Shown piece after piece: positions 17,333 to 27,018 of a stretch of DNA of 35,154 bases. A program made the translations under genes and the position numbers. Every line of letters starts with the position of its first letter. Position 1 is the first letter of the stretch. The stretch is taken from contig JAKLJM010000001.1 in NCBI GenBank assembly GCA_023151145.1, positions 1 through 35,154 on the forward strand. Direction: 5' to 3'. This stretch comes from Bacteriovoracaceae bacterium (GTDB lineage: Bacteria; Bdellovibrionota; Bacteriovoracia; Bacteriovoracales; Bacteriovoracaceae). Under the pieces are notes generated by a model that was given only the letters and a program-made list of their open reading frames with translations, did no database searches and was not told where the DNA came from.

Positions 17333-18627
17333 ATGTCACCCTTTATTCGATAAAAAACACTTGGAGAAATCTTCAGTTCTTCAATTGTTTTCCTGATTTT
17401 TCCTAAGTTTTTATCCAAATACTTCTCTAAAATCTCTTTTTCTTTTTTTTCAATAAATTTCACTAATCCATAAGCTTCAATATACGCATCATCATCTATT
17501 TCTTTTTCAAGTCCCTGACCTGGAGCGAGTAAATTCAGTGTTTCTCGTACGCATTGAGCATCGATAAGTCGAGATTCTAATAAAAATAATTTATCCAATA
17601 TCTGGCTTAGCTCTCTAATGTTTCCTGGCCATGAATAGCTTTTTAATATCTCGAGGGCTTCCTCTTCAACAATAATATTTCTTCTATTCTTAACAATATA
17701 TTCTTCGATGAATTTAGGAATTTCTCGCACTCTTTCTCTAAGTGGTTTCAAGTGAATTCTAAAACCGGAAATTCTATGGAAAAAATCGTCTCGCATTTGA
17801 CCATTTTTTACTTTTTCTTCTAATGATTCACATGTCGCTGAAACTAGTTTAAACGAAACGTGCTTAGGTTTTTCAGAACCAACAGGATAAAAACATTGCT
17901 CTTCAATCGCTTTTAAAAGTTTCTTTTGCATACTAAGTGACATGGTTCCAATTTCATCTAAAAATAAGATCCCACCGTCAGCGACCTCTAATAAACCTAA
18001 CTTATCTTTAGTTGCTCCTGTAAACGATCCTTTAAGATGGCCAAACAATTCTGACTCTAAAAGTGATTCAGAAAACTCACTACAATTGACATGCACAAAG
18101 GGACGCTCAATTTGTTCAAATTGTACTTGTTTCCATAGCTGGAAGAACTCATGCACGGATTTGGTTTTACCCACTCCGGTTTCACCTGTTATCAATAAAG
18201 GTTGTGGCGAAATAACTGCCTGATGCATTTGCTGAAGCAATTCTTCTTCATTATTAAAAACTTTTGATGACTTTAATTCTTGAGCAATGAGAATTTGATT
18301 AAAAATCTTTTCAGACAATGGTTTTTGTAAAAACTCAATGGCGCCAATTTTAAACGCTTCATGAATAATTGTTTTATCATTACGAGCAGAGAGAATAACT
18401 GATTTAATATCTTTTCTTTTGAGGATTTTTAAAATATCTAAACCTTCTAAAGCATACTCTAAATCTAAATCCACAAGACCTAGAAAAATTTTTTTATCAT
18501 TTATTATTTTTTCGACTTCACTAATTTTTTTTGCACGAACAACTTCATACTTTTTAGGTATTAATCGCGACACTAGCATAAATGTTAAGTCATCATCTTC
18601 GATTAAAAGGATAGTCTTATTACTCAT
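17329..18627 (-). CDS. Sigma54-dependent NtrC-family response regulator (REC-AAA+-HTH)
   Basis: REC 'ILLIEDDD...LVDLDLEYALEGL...ILSARND...LQKPLS'; AAA+ 'ITGETGVGKT', 'ESELFGHLKGSFTGATKDKLGLLEVADGGILFLDEIG'; Fis-like HTH C-terminus. Confidence 0.95.
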   Translation of the reverse strand: MSNKTILLIEDDDLTFMLVSRLIPKKYEVVRAKKISEVEKIINDKKIFLGLVDLDLEYALEGLDILKILKRKDIKSVILSARNDKTIIHEAFKIGAIEFLQKPLSEKIFNQILIAQELKSSKVFNNEEELLQQMHQAVISPQPLLITGETGVGKTKSVHEFFQLWKQVQFEQIERPFVHVNCSEFSESLLESELFGHLKGSFTGATKDKLGLLEVADGGILFLDEIGTMSLSMQKKLLKAIEEQCFYPVGSEKPKHVSFKLVSATCESLEEKVKNGQMRDDFFHRISGFRIHLKPLRERVREIPKFIEEYIVKNRRNIIVEEEALEILKSYSWPGNIRELSQILDKLFLLESRLIDAQCVRETLNLLAPGQGLEKEIDDDAYIEAYGLVKFIEKKEKEILEKYLDKNLGKIRKTIEELKISPSVFYRIKGDM

Positions 18628-18643
18628 AATTTATCTCTAAAAA

Positions 18644-18706
18644 ATAGGTTTTCCTAAACCTATCAAAGCCTTAGATTCGGTACAAGGGACCCTTTAAAAA
18701 ACCTAT
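18644..18706. promoter_or_regulatory. AAACCTAT operator-like repeats between the sigma54 regulator and the large lipoprotein gene
   Basis: ATAGGTTT (18644-18651) inverted to AAACCTAT (18656-18663), third copy AAACCTAT at 18699-18706. Confidence 0.4.
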
Positions 18707-18840
18707 AATTAATACTCGACTGCCACTAATAATGAGCAATCGTAATAGTTGATTATTTTAGACAAATTTACTAAGTACCTGAATACCCATAGCTGATAAG
18801 GATTTCTAAATTTTTGCTCAAATTTCACGATAATAGAGAT

Positions 18841-21800
18841 ATGAAGACGATAAAACTTAATACTTTTAGGCATTCTCTTTTCCTCTTAACCTTTTTGGTG
18901 GCTTCGGCATGTATGCCGGATAGTTTGACTAAACTCAAACAAGACCCTCCAAAAAAGGATCCACCTCCAGTGATAAAACCTGGTGTTGTCGTTGGTGACG
19001 ATGGATCTGAAGTTTTAGTGGAAGAGATTATTCCAACGACTAAATTCTATTATGGATCAGAGGGCAGTACCTATGAAGGTATTTATGTCATCAATGAAGA
19101 ATTTCCAACTTTAAATCCATTCATTGATGGAACATTAAGTGATGAGACTTTAGGAAAAACATTATTCGTAAGATGTGAAGTTATAACTTCTAATGATGGT
19201 TTAAATCGTTTCCCATCAGGAATTACTTTTATAGATGGTGACTCTAAGTATTCTACTAAGAGTTGTGGAATAAATATTAAACCTACCAATACTGCAAGCT
19301 ATAACAATGTTGCAGGAAAAGCCTATGAGCCAGTTACTTATACTGTTCGTATGACTTTTAGAAATGCTGCTAGCCAACTAGTGACATTAGATAATCAAGT
19401 TAAGATGGCCGTTCTTAGACGTCCAACAGCTCTCACTGTATCACAAACTGAAAAATTAGTTTTGGACCTTACTGGGATTAACGACTTTGCTCGTTTTGAT
19501 TTGAATCCAAAAATTGCTTCTAATAAAAATGCCGTCGCAACAATCCGTTTTAAAGATGCTTCGAATAAAAAATTAATTGTTTCAAGAGATAACAACACTC
19601 AAGTGAGCATTAATGACAATATCGATAATGCGAATATTTTTTATAACACTGAAGCGACTATTTCTAATATTTTAAATGTTGTAGTCGTTAATGAAAAACT
19701 AGAAACGACTTATGCTTCTTATCCAGCGTCATGTCCAACAGCACCAGGACCTACATCTAAGTTGTATATTAAAAACCCAACTCCAGATGTCCTAGCTTCA
19801 AACATGATTACTTATTCAATTAGTCCAGACTTACCGGCGACAGCAAAACTTTGTAACTATTCTGATACTCTAACCATAGACACTGATGCTGTAACACCAG
19901 GGAATCAATATGATCCTTGTTATTGCCGTCAACCAGGTGAAGTTGTTGGTTACTTTGATGCTGTTACAAACCAGACGGACTATGTGGTAAGAGCCTTTAA
20001 TCCAATTGCAACTGAACCAAATTTTACTGAATCTACTTTTAGATTAGTTGTTTCTGAATCCCCAGAAGGATTCAACGTAGCTCAAAGACAATTACTAAGA
20101 GTAACAAATAGAGTAGATTTCGAAATGGGTGAAGCCATTTCAGAACAAGTTGTACCTCCTCTAAGTGCTGAAACTGCAGCTAAGGGTCGAGTGCTTGAAG
20201 CTTTTTCTTACGACGCTGATGCTGACGGTAATGATGAAGAATATCTCGATGTAGAATTATTAAGAGGTCGTTTTAGAAAAGACTCAAGTATCGATAATGC
20301 TCGTTTTTTCTACGCCCAAAATACTATCGTGCTTGATAACCCTTTTGATTACAACGTAGCTCTTAAAGTTAATGATGCAGCTAACTTCTCGACCAATCAA
20401 TATATAACTGGTTTTTTACACAACTCAAGTCGACTACGTGGAACTTGGACTCAAGGAGGAGGATTTTCTCCAAATGAAGCCTGTACAAGTGCCGGAACTG
20501 ATATTGGTAAATATTGGGAAGTAAAAGCAGATGGAACATATGCTGGTGTTGCAGTAAAAGTAAAAGATCGCCTTGTATGTAATGGTGAAACCATTATTAG
20601 AGAACCATTCAACTCATTTACAAAAGGTGTCTTGAAGTTTGTGAATGAAACTACTGATAAAGTTTATATTGCTTCGTCGTATGAAAACTATAGTGACTAC
20701 CGCCACCCAAATGTGACGACTCCTTTCGAGCAGTATCAAACAATCTATGAAGGTTTAGGATTAGGTTCCTGGAACCCTTCGATGAGTTATTATTTAGGGG
20801 CTTGGGATGCAACGACATTACCAACAGCTGCGACATGTACTGCTAGTAAAATTAGAAATTATTATGTCGTGAGTGTTCCTGGAAACGGATACTCGATTGG
20901 TGATCGAATTATGTGTACCACAATTGGTGGAGCATGGACGAAAAAAACTATGTCTGATATTACCGACTCTCCTGACGCTCAGGTAAGCTGTTCGCCTTCT
21001 GATAAGTTTTATAAAGTTTCAAAAGCTGTTTCAAGTGGTGGAACAATTGCGACAACAGGTCAACTTGCGGCCCTACCATCTTGTGACGAAACAATCCATG
21101 GACAACATAGAAGAATTACAACTGGTATGACTACAACCCTTAACGGCGAAACAAAAACTTTTGCGGTTAATGATTTAGTTATGTGTACATTTGAAAATTA
21201 CTGGAAACATATTCCAGCAACTCACCCTCTGCATTCGTTTGTTGTTACTCAATCAAGTAACACATTAGCTGTTGGTGATATTGCGTATTGTGACTCTACT
21301 GATTTACAGTGGAAAAAAATTGCCAGTGCGTCTTCTCCTTATCAACATACGTACTCAACCGAAGTTCATTCAAAATCTCAAGTTATTAAGATGGCTTCTG
21401 CTTATAATACATACTATGGACGTGATTTAACTTCAACAGCGGCTTCTGCTTATATTGTTCATACAAGTAAAACCGATGGTTCAATTAGTGACACGAGTTA
21501 TTTAAGAGTAAAAGATGTAAAAGGCTTTTTCACCGTTACCGGTGATGCCATTGCTCATAATGAATATCGCAACCAAAACGATGCTTCATATGCAGCGGCG
21601 GGTGTTGTTTACCCAACAGATTTCTTAAGCTCTGTGACGGCCATTGATCGCGTTTTTGATGACAACACATTCTACTTAGAGCGCGGAGAATTTACTATTC
21701 TTTATCCGACAACCATTCGCGGTGGAGAAGTTATTTATTCCATCTCACCGGCTCTTCCTCAAGGTCTAACGTTTAACGTGAATACCGGAGAAATTTCTGG

Positions 21801-23358
21801 TACACCAACTATTGCTTCAGCTATTCGCGAGTATACTGTTACTATCCAAAATGCGATTAGTTCTATTACTTATAAGTTTAAGTTAGAAGTTGTAGATTAT
21901 TTTAAAGTGACTGAAGTAAATCCGAATATTTTTACCGCTTATATGCATAAGACTGGTCAAAATCAACATTTCAGAGAATGTAAAATCAACGCTCGTGATA
22001 TCAACTCTCCGAACTCTACAGTAGGTGGTGTTAAAGACATCACTCCACTTGATGTTACTTGTAATCTTGAAATAGGTGAAAATGACTTAACTCTTTATGG
22101 ATTAAAATTTGCCCATTCAGTTGGTGGTGGTGTTTGTAACTTTGTCAGTTACCAACCAATGGCTTACTGGTCATACCGTCCATTTAATACCTCAAATGCT
22201 ACGACAAACGTTCTTAATAGAATTACAGTCAAAATGGCCGGTGAATGTAATCCAGGTGCCTATACGGTTCCAGGAACAAATATCGATGCTGGTACTTTAA
22301 TTGGTACTGAAGCACTTCCTTCAAATGAAATTTGTCATGCCGATTACTCCGACATCACTGGTGGATACAATTGTGATGAGGGTGAATATGATGAAATTAC
22401 AGTTGAATACTTAGATGCTGATGGTTCAGTCACAAACGAAGCCTGTACGACAATCGTTAATAACGTAAAAAGAAAATGTGGCGGTCAAAATGCAAGCTGT
22501 ATGCGTGGACCAATCCGTGACTTACTTGACGATACGGCCATTGCTGATAAGTCTACTGGTAAATTCTTTACCGCTTCAAATGGTATCGACAACAAAGGTG
22601 AACCATACGAAGTAAAAGCGTTAACCAGAGATATTACGAATGCTAACTTTATCCTCGATAACTCATGTACGGTGAACAACTATATTTACCAAAATGGTCG
22701 TTGGGGGAAAACATTTGACCCAAGTACAACTGGAGCACTACCTCGTAACTACGGTCGTGCGGCAGCAAACGCAGCTCCAAGAATTTTAAGTTTTCCAGGT
22801 GCTTCAGTTGGAGTTGCTCCATCCACAGTTGTTAACGCTGAAGCAACATGTGACTCAGTGGCAGAAATTGGAACTGTCATTTCAGTGGATACAGGGTTAG
22901 TTGGTACAAACGATGATGATATTTATCTTTGTGTGACTGATACTACGAATCTTCCAACAGGTGCATTGGGCTTTAAATATATCAATGCTGGAAAACGCTG
23001 GGATGTTGTTAACTATATTGGTCCAAATTCTGGATTCTGGTCATGGAACAATAGTGGCTTCAACCAATCTAACCCTTATTATGTTTTCCAATGTGAAGAC
23101 TCAGCACGAGAAATTAAAGCAAGAATCCGTGTGGCCGTAAGAGATTGGGACTTAGAAATCACTCCAAGAGATATTGGTGGTGGCGTCTATCCGTTAAGAT
23201 TAATAGATAGAGTTAATCCTCCAAATAATGTTATGGATAACCCAAATACTGGTGAGTTTGGAACAAATTTAAATAACTATTACGACTTAGATGATATTAT
23301 CAGTGCACCATCTGCAGCATGTGGCCGTAATGATCCTGTTCCACTACTTAACGATTAA
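18841..23358 (+). CDS. Very large secreted lipoprotein with repeated Cys/Trp modules and a He_PIG-like Ig domain
   Basis: ATG at 18841 (the track start 18814 is a TTG) gives MKTIKLNTFRHSLFLLTFLVASAC lipoprotein signal. 'YSISPALPQGLTFNVNTGEISGTPT...YTVTIQNAISSITYKFKLEV' is He_PIG-like; repeated 'GD.xxC....WKK' modules. Confidence 0.85.
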   Translation: MKTIKLNTFRHSLFLLTFLVASACMPDSLTKLKQDPPKKDPPPVIKPGVVVGDDGSEVLVEEIIPTTKFYYGSEGSTYEGIYVINEEFPTLNPFIDGTLSDETLGKTLFVRCEVITSNDGLNRFPSGITFIDGDSKYSTKSCGINIKPTNTASYNNVAGKAYEPVTYTVRMTFRNAASQLVTLDNQVKMAVLRRPTALTVSQTEKLVLDLTGINDFARFDLNPKIASNKNAVATIRFKDASNKKLIVSRDNNTQVSINDNIDNANIFYNTEATISNILNVVVVNEKLETTYASYPASCPTAPGPTSKLYIKNPTPDVLASNMITYSISPDLPATAKLCNYSDTLTIDTDAVTPGNQYDPCYCRQPGEVVGYFDAVTNQTDYVVRAFNPIATEPNFTESTFRLVVSESPEGFNVAQRQLLRVTNRVDFEMGEAISEQVVPPLSAETAAKGRVLEAFSYDADADGNDEEYLDVELLRGRFRKDSSIDNARFFYAQNTIVLDNPFDYNVALKVNDAANFSTNQYITGFLHNSSRLRGTWTQGGGFSPNEACTSAGTDIGKYWEVKADGTYAGVAVKVKDRLVCNGETIIREPFNSFTKGVLKFVNETTDKVYIASSYENYSDYRHPNVTTPFEQYQTIYEGLGLGSWNPSMSYYLGAWDATTLPTAATCTASKIRNYYVVSVPGNGYSIGDRIMCTTIGGAWTKKTMSDITDSPDAQVSCSPSDKFYKVSKAVSSGGTIATTGQLAALPSCDETIHGQHRRITTGMTTTLNGETKTFAVNDLVMCTFENYWKHIPATHPLHSFVVTQSSNTLAVGDIAYCDSTDLQWKKIASASSPYQHTYSTEVHSKSQVIKMASAYNTYYGRDLTSTAASAYIVHTSKTDGSISDTSYLRVKDVKGFFTVTGDAIAHNEYRNQNDASYAAAGVVYPTDFLSSVTAIDRVFDDNTFYLERGEFTILYPTTIRGGEVIYSISPALPQGLTFNVNTGEISGTPTIASAIREYTVTIQNAISSITYKFKLEVVDYFKVTEVNPNIFTAYMHKTGQNQHFRECKINARDINSPNSTVGGVKDITPLDVTCNLEIGENDLTLYGLKFAHSVGGGVCNFVSYQPMAYWSYRPFNTSNATTNVLNRITVKMAGECNPGAYTVPGTNIDAGTLIGTEALPSNEICHADYSDITGGYNCDEGEYDEITVEYLDADGSVTNEACTTIVNNVKRKCGGQNASCMRGPIRDLLDDTAIADKSTGKFFTASNGIDNKGEPYEVKALTRDITNANFILDNSCTVNNYIYQNGRWGKTFDPSTTGALPRNYGRAAANAAPRILSFPGASVGVAPSTVVNAEATCDSVAEIGTVISVDTGLVGTNDDDIYLCVTDTTNLPTGALGFKYINAGKRWDVVNYIGPNSGFWSWNNSGFNQSNPYYVFQCEDSAREIKARIRVAVRDWDLEITPRDIGGGVYPLRLIDRVNPPNNVMDNPNTGEFGTNLNNYYDLDDIISAPSAACGRNDPVPLLND

Positions 23359-24741
23359 TTAGACTAATTTTCCAACTAAATCATAATCAAGTACTTCGGT
23401 GATCTCGACTTCTACGAGATCACCGATTTTCACATCGCGATCTGATAAGTCATTAATAATAACTTTTCCATCGATATCTGGAGCTTGGCCTTCATGACGA
23501 CCTTGAATAAGAAGTTCAGTTTCTTCATGTTCGCCTTCAATGAGGACTTTAATTTTTTTACCCAGAAATTCAGAATTCAATTCACGAACGATTTCTTTTT
23601 GTGTTTCAAAAAGAATATCAAATCTTTCATCAATGACATCTTGAGGAACTTTTGGTTGTAACTTAAAAGCTGGAGTTCCTTCTTCATCTGAATAACGGAA
23701 AATTCCCAGGTGGTTAAATTTAGCTTTTTTGATTCCTTCTAATAACAACTCGAAATCTTCTTCAGTCTCGCCAGGAAAACCAACGATAATAGAAGTTCTT
23801 AGTACAATTCCTGGAATTCTTTCACGAAGCTTTGAAATTCTTTCGTGAATTTTTTCACCAGTAATTTTTCTATTCATTCTCTTTAAGACTGCGTCTGAAA
23901 AATGCTGAACTGGCATATCAAGATATTTACAAACCTTATCCGATGTTGCCATTTTTTCAATAACTTCATCAGTAAGTTCATCTGGGTAGAAATAAAATAA
24001 TCTTACCCAATCTACACCTGATACCGTCTCTAGACCTGTTAACAATTGAAATAAATTATTATTCTCATCAAGATCGACTCCGTAATCAGATAAATCTTGA
24101 GAAATGAGGTTGAGCTCTCGTACCCCTGTAGAAGCTAAATTCTCAGCTTCTTTTACTAAAGACTCAACCGTGCGCGAACGTAGTTTTCCTCTAAGTTTTG
24201 GAATAATACAAAATGTACAATTACGATTACATCCCTCAGAAATTTTTAACCATGCTGTATAAAATGGAGATGTATTTAAACGTGGATCGTATTCTGTATG
24301 TATGAATTTTGGAATTTCGACAAATGATTTTTTCTCAAGTGTTCTATCTTCAAAAGCTTTTAAAAGCATTGTGATTTTATTGTATTCTCCAGTTCCGATA
24401 ATTAAATCAACTTCTGGAAGCTCTTCTTCTAATTGTTGGCTATATCGCTGGGCCATACAACCTGAAACAACAAGGGCCTTACAATTACCAACATCGGGAT
24501 TTTTAAAATCAGCTAGATCTAAAATTGTTTCAACTGACTCTCTTTTAGATGCATCGATAAATGAACAAGTATTAACAACAATGACCTCGGCTTCATTCGC
24601 TTCAGGTGTGACAACAAAACCGTCTAATCCCATATATCCAAGCATAACTTGTGAGTCGACAAGGTTTTTTGAACACCCTAATGAAGTAAAGAAAACCGTC
24701 TTTGCATTAAAAAACTTATTTGAATCTGTTTGCATATTCAT
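23359..24741 (-). CDS. rimO: Ribosomal protein S12 methylthiotransferase RimO
   Basis: 'FFTSLGCSKNLVDSQVMLG', radical SAM 'ISEGCNRNCTFCIIPKLRGKLRSR', C-terminal TRAM domain. Confidence 0.95.
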   Translation of the reverse strand: MNMQTDSNKFFNAKTVFFTSLGCSKNLVDSQVMLGYMGLDGFVVTPEANEAEVIVVNTCSFIDASKRESVETILDLADFKNPDVGNCKALVVSGCMAQRYSQQLEEELPEVDLIIGTGEYNKITMLLKAFEDRTLEKKSFVEIPKFIHTEYDPRLNTSPFYTAWLKISEGCNRNCTFCIIPKLRGKLRSRTVESLVKEAENLASTGVRELNLISQDLSDYGVDLDENNNLFQLLTGLETVSGVDWVRLFYFYPDELTDEVIEKMATSDKVCKYLDMPVQHFSDAVLKRMNRKITGEKIHERISKLRERIPGIVLRTSIIVGFPGETEEDFELLLEGIKKAKFNHLGIFRYSDEEGTPAFKLQPKVPQDVIDERFDILFETQKEIVRELNSEFLGKKIKVLIEGEHEETELLIQGRHEGQAPDIDGKVIINDLSDRDVKIGDLVEVEITEVLDYDLVGKLV

Positions 24742-24915
24742 GTCCCAATGAGAATCATTTTAATTTAGCTCCCTTTAATATGCTAAATCTTTAAAATTAG
24801 CAAAACATTGCAGCAAAATATGAAGAAATTACTCATTCCCCCTGTGTACAGCTTAATTTTTTTATGTTTTAAGAACCTTTCTAGCGTTTTTATTGGAAAT
24901 TTTAAGGGGTTATAA

Positions 24916-27018
24916 ATGTCTGTTCTTGTTCAGATTTTTGCCATATTAGTTCTTTTTTCGAGTTGTGCCCACAAGCCCATTCAATATTTAAAAGCTCCGC
25001 AATTAAGTCTTAGTGCTGCCAATTTTCAGGAGCTACCTTTAGAGACTGCTATCATTGTCAAATCCTATATGGATGCAAAAGAAGCAATGGAAAAAGGCGA
25101 TACGAACAAAGCTTGTTTACTTTTTACTGATCTTTCCAAGCTAGAAAAGCTGTCGGTTAACTTTTTGGCCCTCATACATCGCTTAGAAACCTGTGCTTTT
25201 ACGCCAAATGAACTCGAGGACATTTGGGATGATGTAAGTGATGATCAACTCATTCCTCAGTGGGCGAAAGAAAAATATCTACAAATTTCTTTAACATTAG
25301 CAGAAAAACATAATTTGAGTGAGTACGTTCATCAATTTCTCTTTCAATTAGTCGCCTTCAAAGCGATCCCGGCAGAGAAAGAAGCCTACCTCCTAAAAGC
25401 TATTGATGTGGCGAAGTTAGATTCTGATGACGATGCTGTTGATCTGTATACTGACAAATTAAAAACTGTCTCTCCTCGCTTTAACGAAGACATTACTGAC
25501 CAAAACATCTTTTTAGTGGCAAAGGATTTTGAAAAAGTACGTCAATTCACAAGAGCTCGTGAACTTTATTTAGAAATAATAAATGGTCAATATCCGCTAG
25601 ATTTAAAAGTAAAAACTTATAATGCTTATCGCACAAGTTTTAAAGTTGAACGCGATTTAAAAACGTTTAATCTTAAAACGGCCGAAATGGTATCGTTTCT
25701 TAAATCAGAACTAGATCTAGATCCAGCCAATACAGATAAACAGAACTATTACATTGAAGCAAAAATAAATTTGGCGCGTGCACACTGGACTGCTCATGAA
25801 AATGAAATCGCCAAAAGTTTGATAACTGAAGCTTTTAATGAAGCCATTGGTTCTGCTAACTTAAAGGCTCAAGCGAAATGGGTTTATGGCTCAATTCTTC
25901 TTGAAGAAAAAGACCTAGAGCAAAGTATTCAATTTTTCTTAGATGCCCTCAAAGAAAAACCCACAGACAATGCCTTAATTGAAAATCTTCAATGGAGTAC
26001 TGTTTGGTTATCTTATCTATCTAAAAAAGATACTGAAGCTCAAAAATACGCCACTCTCTATATAAAGTTATCCGGTAATCCAAATTTTGTTCAACGTCTA
26101 CAATACTGGTTAGCAAAATCACTTCAACGTACCAAGAAACAAAATGAAGCTAATGATTTATTTACTACTGTATTAAACAATGATCCATTTAGTTATTATG
26201 GCCTCTTAGCAAGTGCTGAACTTAAATTAAAACTAAAACCTCTTGCAACAACGACTCCGGTCCCTGCGACATCGAATGATGATATTTTAGATTGGTTAAT
26301 TGTACTCAAAGAATTTGAATACGCTCGTAATTATCAAAAGACTATCGATGCTCGTTATAAAACTATTGATGAAAGAAAATTTGCGATGTCTCTTTATTCT
26401 CTCACATCTTGGTATGAAGGAGCTATGAGACAAATTTTTAATTTTCCAGCAAAACTTAGACCAGAACTAACAGAACAGTATCACCACCTCATTTATCCTA
26501 CGGCATTTAATCATGAAGTTTCAAAATACAGCGCTCTAAGAGATCTCCCTCCTTCGTTGGTCTTTGGAATTATTCGTCAGGAATCAGCCTTTAATCCGAA
26601 TGTACGCTCATGGGCCGATGCCTTTGGTCTTATGCAAATGATTCCAGAAGCGGCGATTAAGCTTTCAGAAAAATATAGCATCCCTTATCAAAGCTATAAT
26701 GACCTTTATGTTCCAGATACCAACGTCGCCTTTGGAACAGCCCTGGTCTCTGAACTCGCCGATAAATATCAACGTCGATTTATTCCCATGGTAGCTTCGT
26801 ATAATGCCAGCGAGGATGCTGTTCAAACATGGCTACGAGATCGTTATAATGGGAATTACCTAGAGTTTATTGAACTTGTTCCTTATGAAGAAACGAGAAA
26901 TTATCTAAAATTGGTTTTCAGAAATATGATGGTCTATGAAAGAGCACTTAAAAAAACTGATCTCAAGGTAGATCTACAATTTTTTGATCATGCCCTTCCT
27001 ATTACTCAGAAACCTTAG
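24916..27018 (+). CDS. slt: Soluble lytic murein transglycosylase (Slt70-like lipoprotein)
   Basis: Lipoprotein signal ending 'LFSSC', helical repeat region, SLT domain 'PSLVFGIIRQESAFNPNVRSWADAFGLMQMIPEAA'. Confidence 0.9.
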   Translation: MSVLVQIFAILVLFSSCAHKPIQYLKAPQLSLSAANFQELPLETAIIVKSYMDAKEAMEKGDTNKACLLFTDLSKLEKLSVNFLALIHRLETCAFTPNELEDIWDDVSDDQLIPQWAKEKYLQISLTLAEKHNLSEYVHQFLFQLVAFKAIPAEKEAYLLKAIDVAKLDSDDDAVDLYTDKLKTVSPRFNEDITDQNIFLVAKDFEKVRQFTRARELYLEIINGQYPLDLKVKTYNAYRTSFKVERDLKTFNLKTAEMVSFLKSELDLDPANTDKQNYYIEAKINLARAHWTAHENEIAKSLITEAFNEAIGSANLKAQAKWVYGSILLEEKDLEQSIQFFLDALKEKPTDNALIENLQWSTVWLSYLSKKDTEAQKYATLYIKLSGNPNFVQRLQYWLAKSLQRTKKQNEANDLFTTVLNNDPFSYYGLLASAELKLKLKPLATTTPVPATSNDDILDWLIVLKEFEYARNYQKTIDARYKTIDERKFAMSLYSLTSWYEGAMRQIFNFPAKLRPELTEQYHHLIYPTAFNHEVSKYSALRDLPPSLVFGIIRQESAFNPNVRSWADAFGLMQMIPEAAIKLSEKYSIPYQSYNDLYVPDTNVAFGTALVSELADKYQRRFIPMVASYNASEDAVQTWLRDRYNGNYLEFIELVPYEETRNYLKLVFRNMMVYERALKKTDLKVDLQFFDHALPITQKP

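Noticed and set aside
18628-18840. Sigma54 (-24/-12) promoter for the regulator or the giant lipoprotein
   Set aside because: No GG-N10-GC match found by eye on either strand; candidates such as TGGCAGTCGAG lack the -12 GC at proper spacing.
24302-24751. 149-aa plus-strand ORF antisense to rimO
   Set aside because: Shadow ORF opposite a strongly conserved gene; no domain-like pattern or convincing SD.
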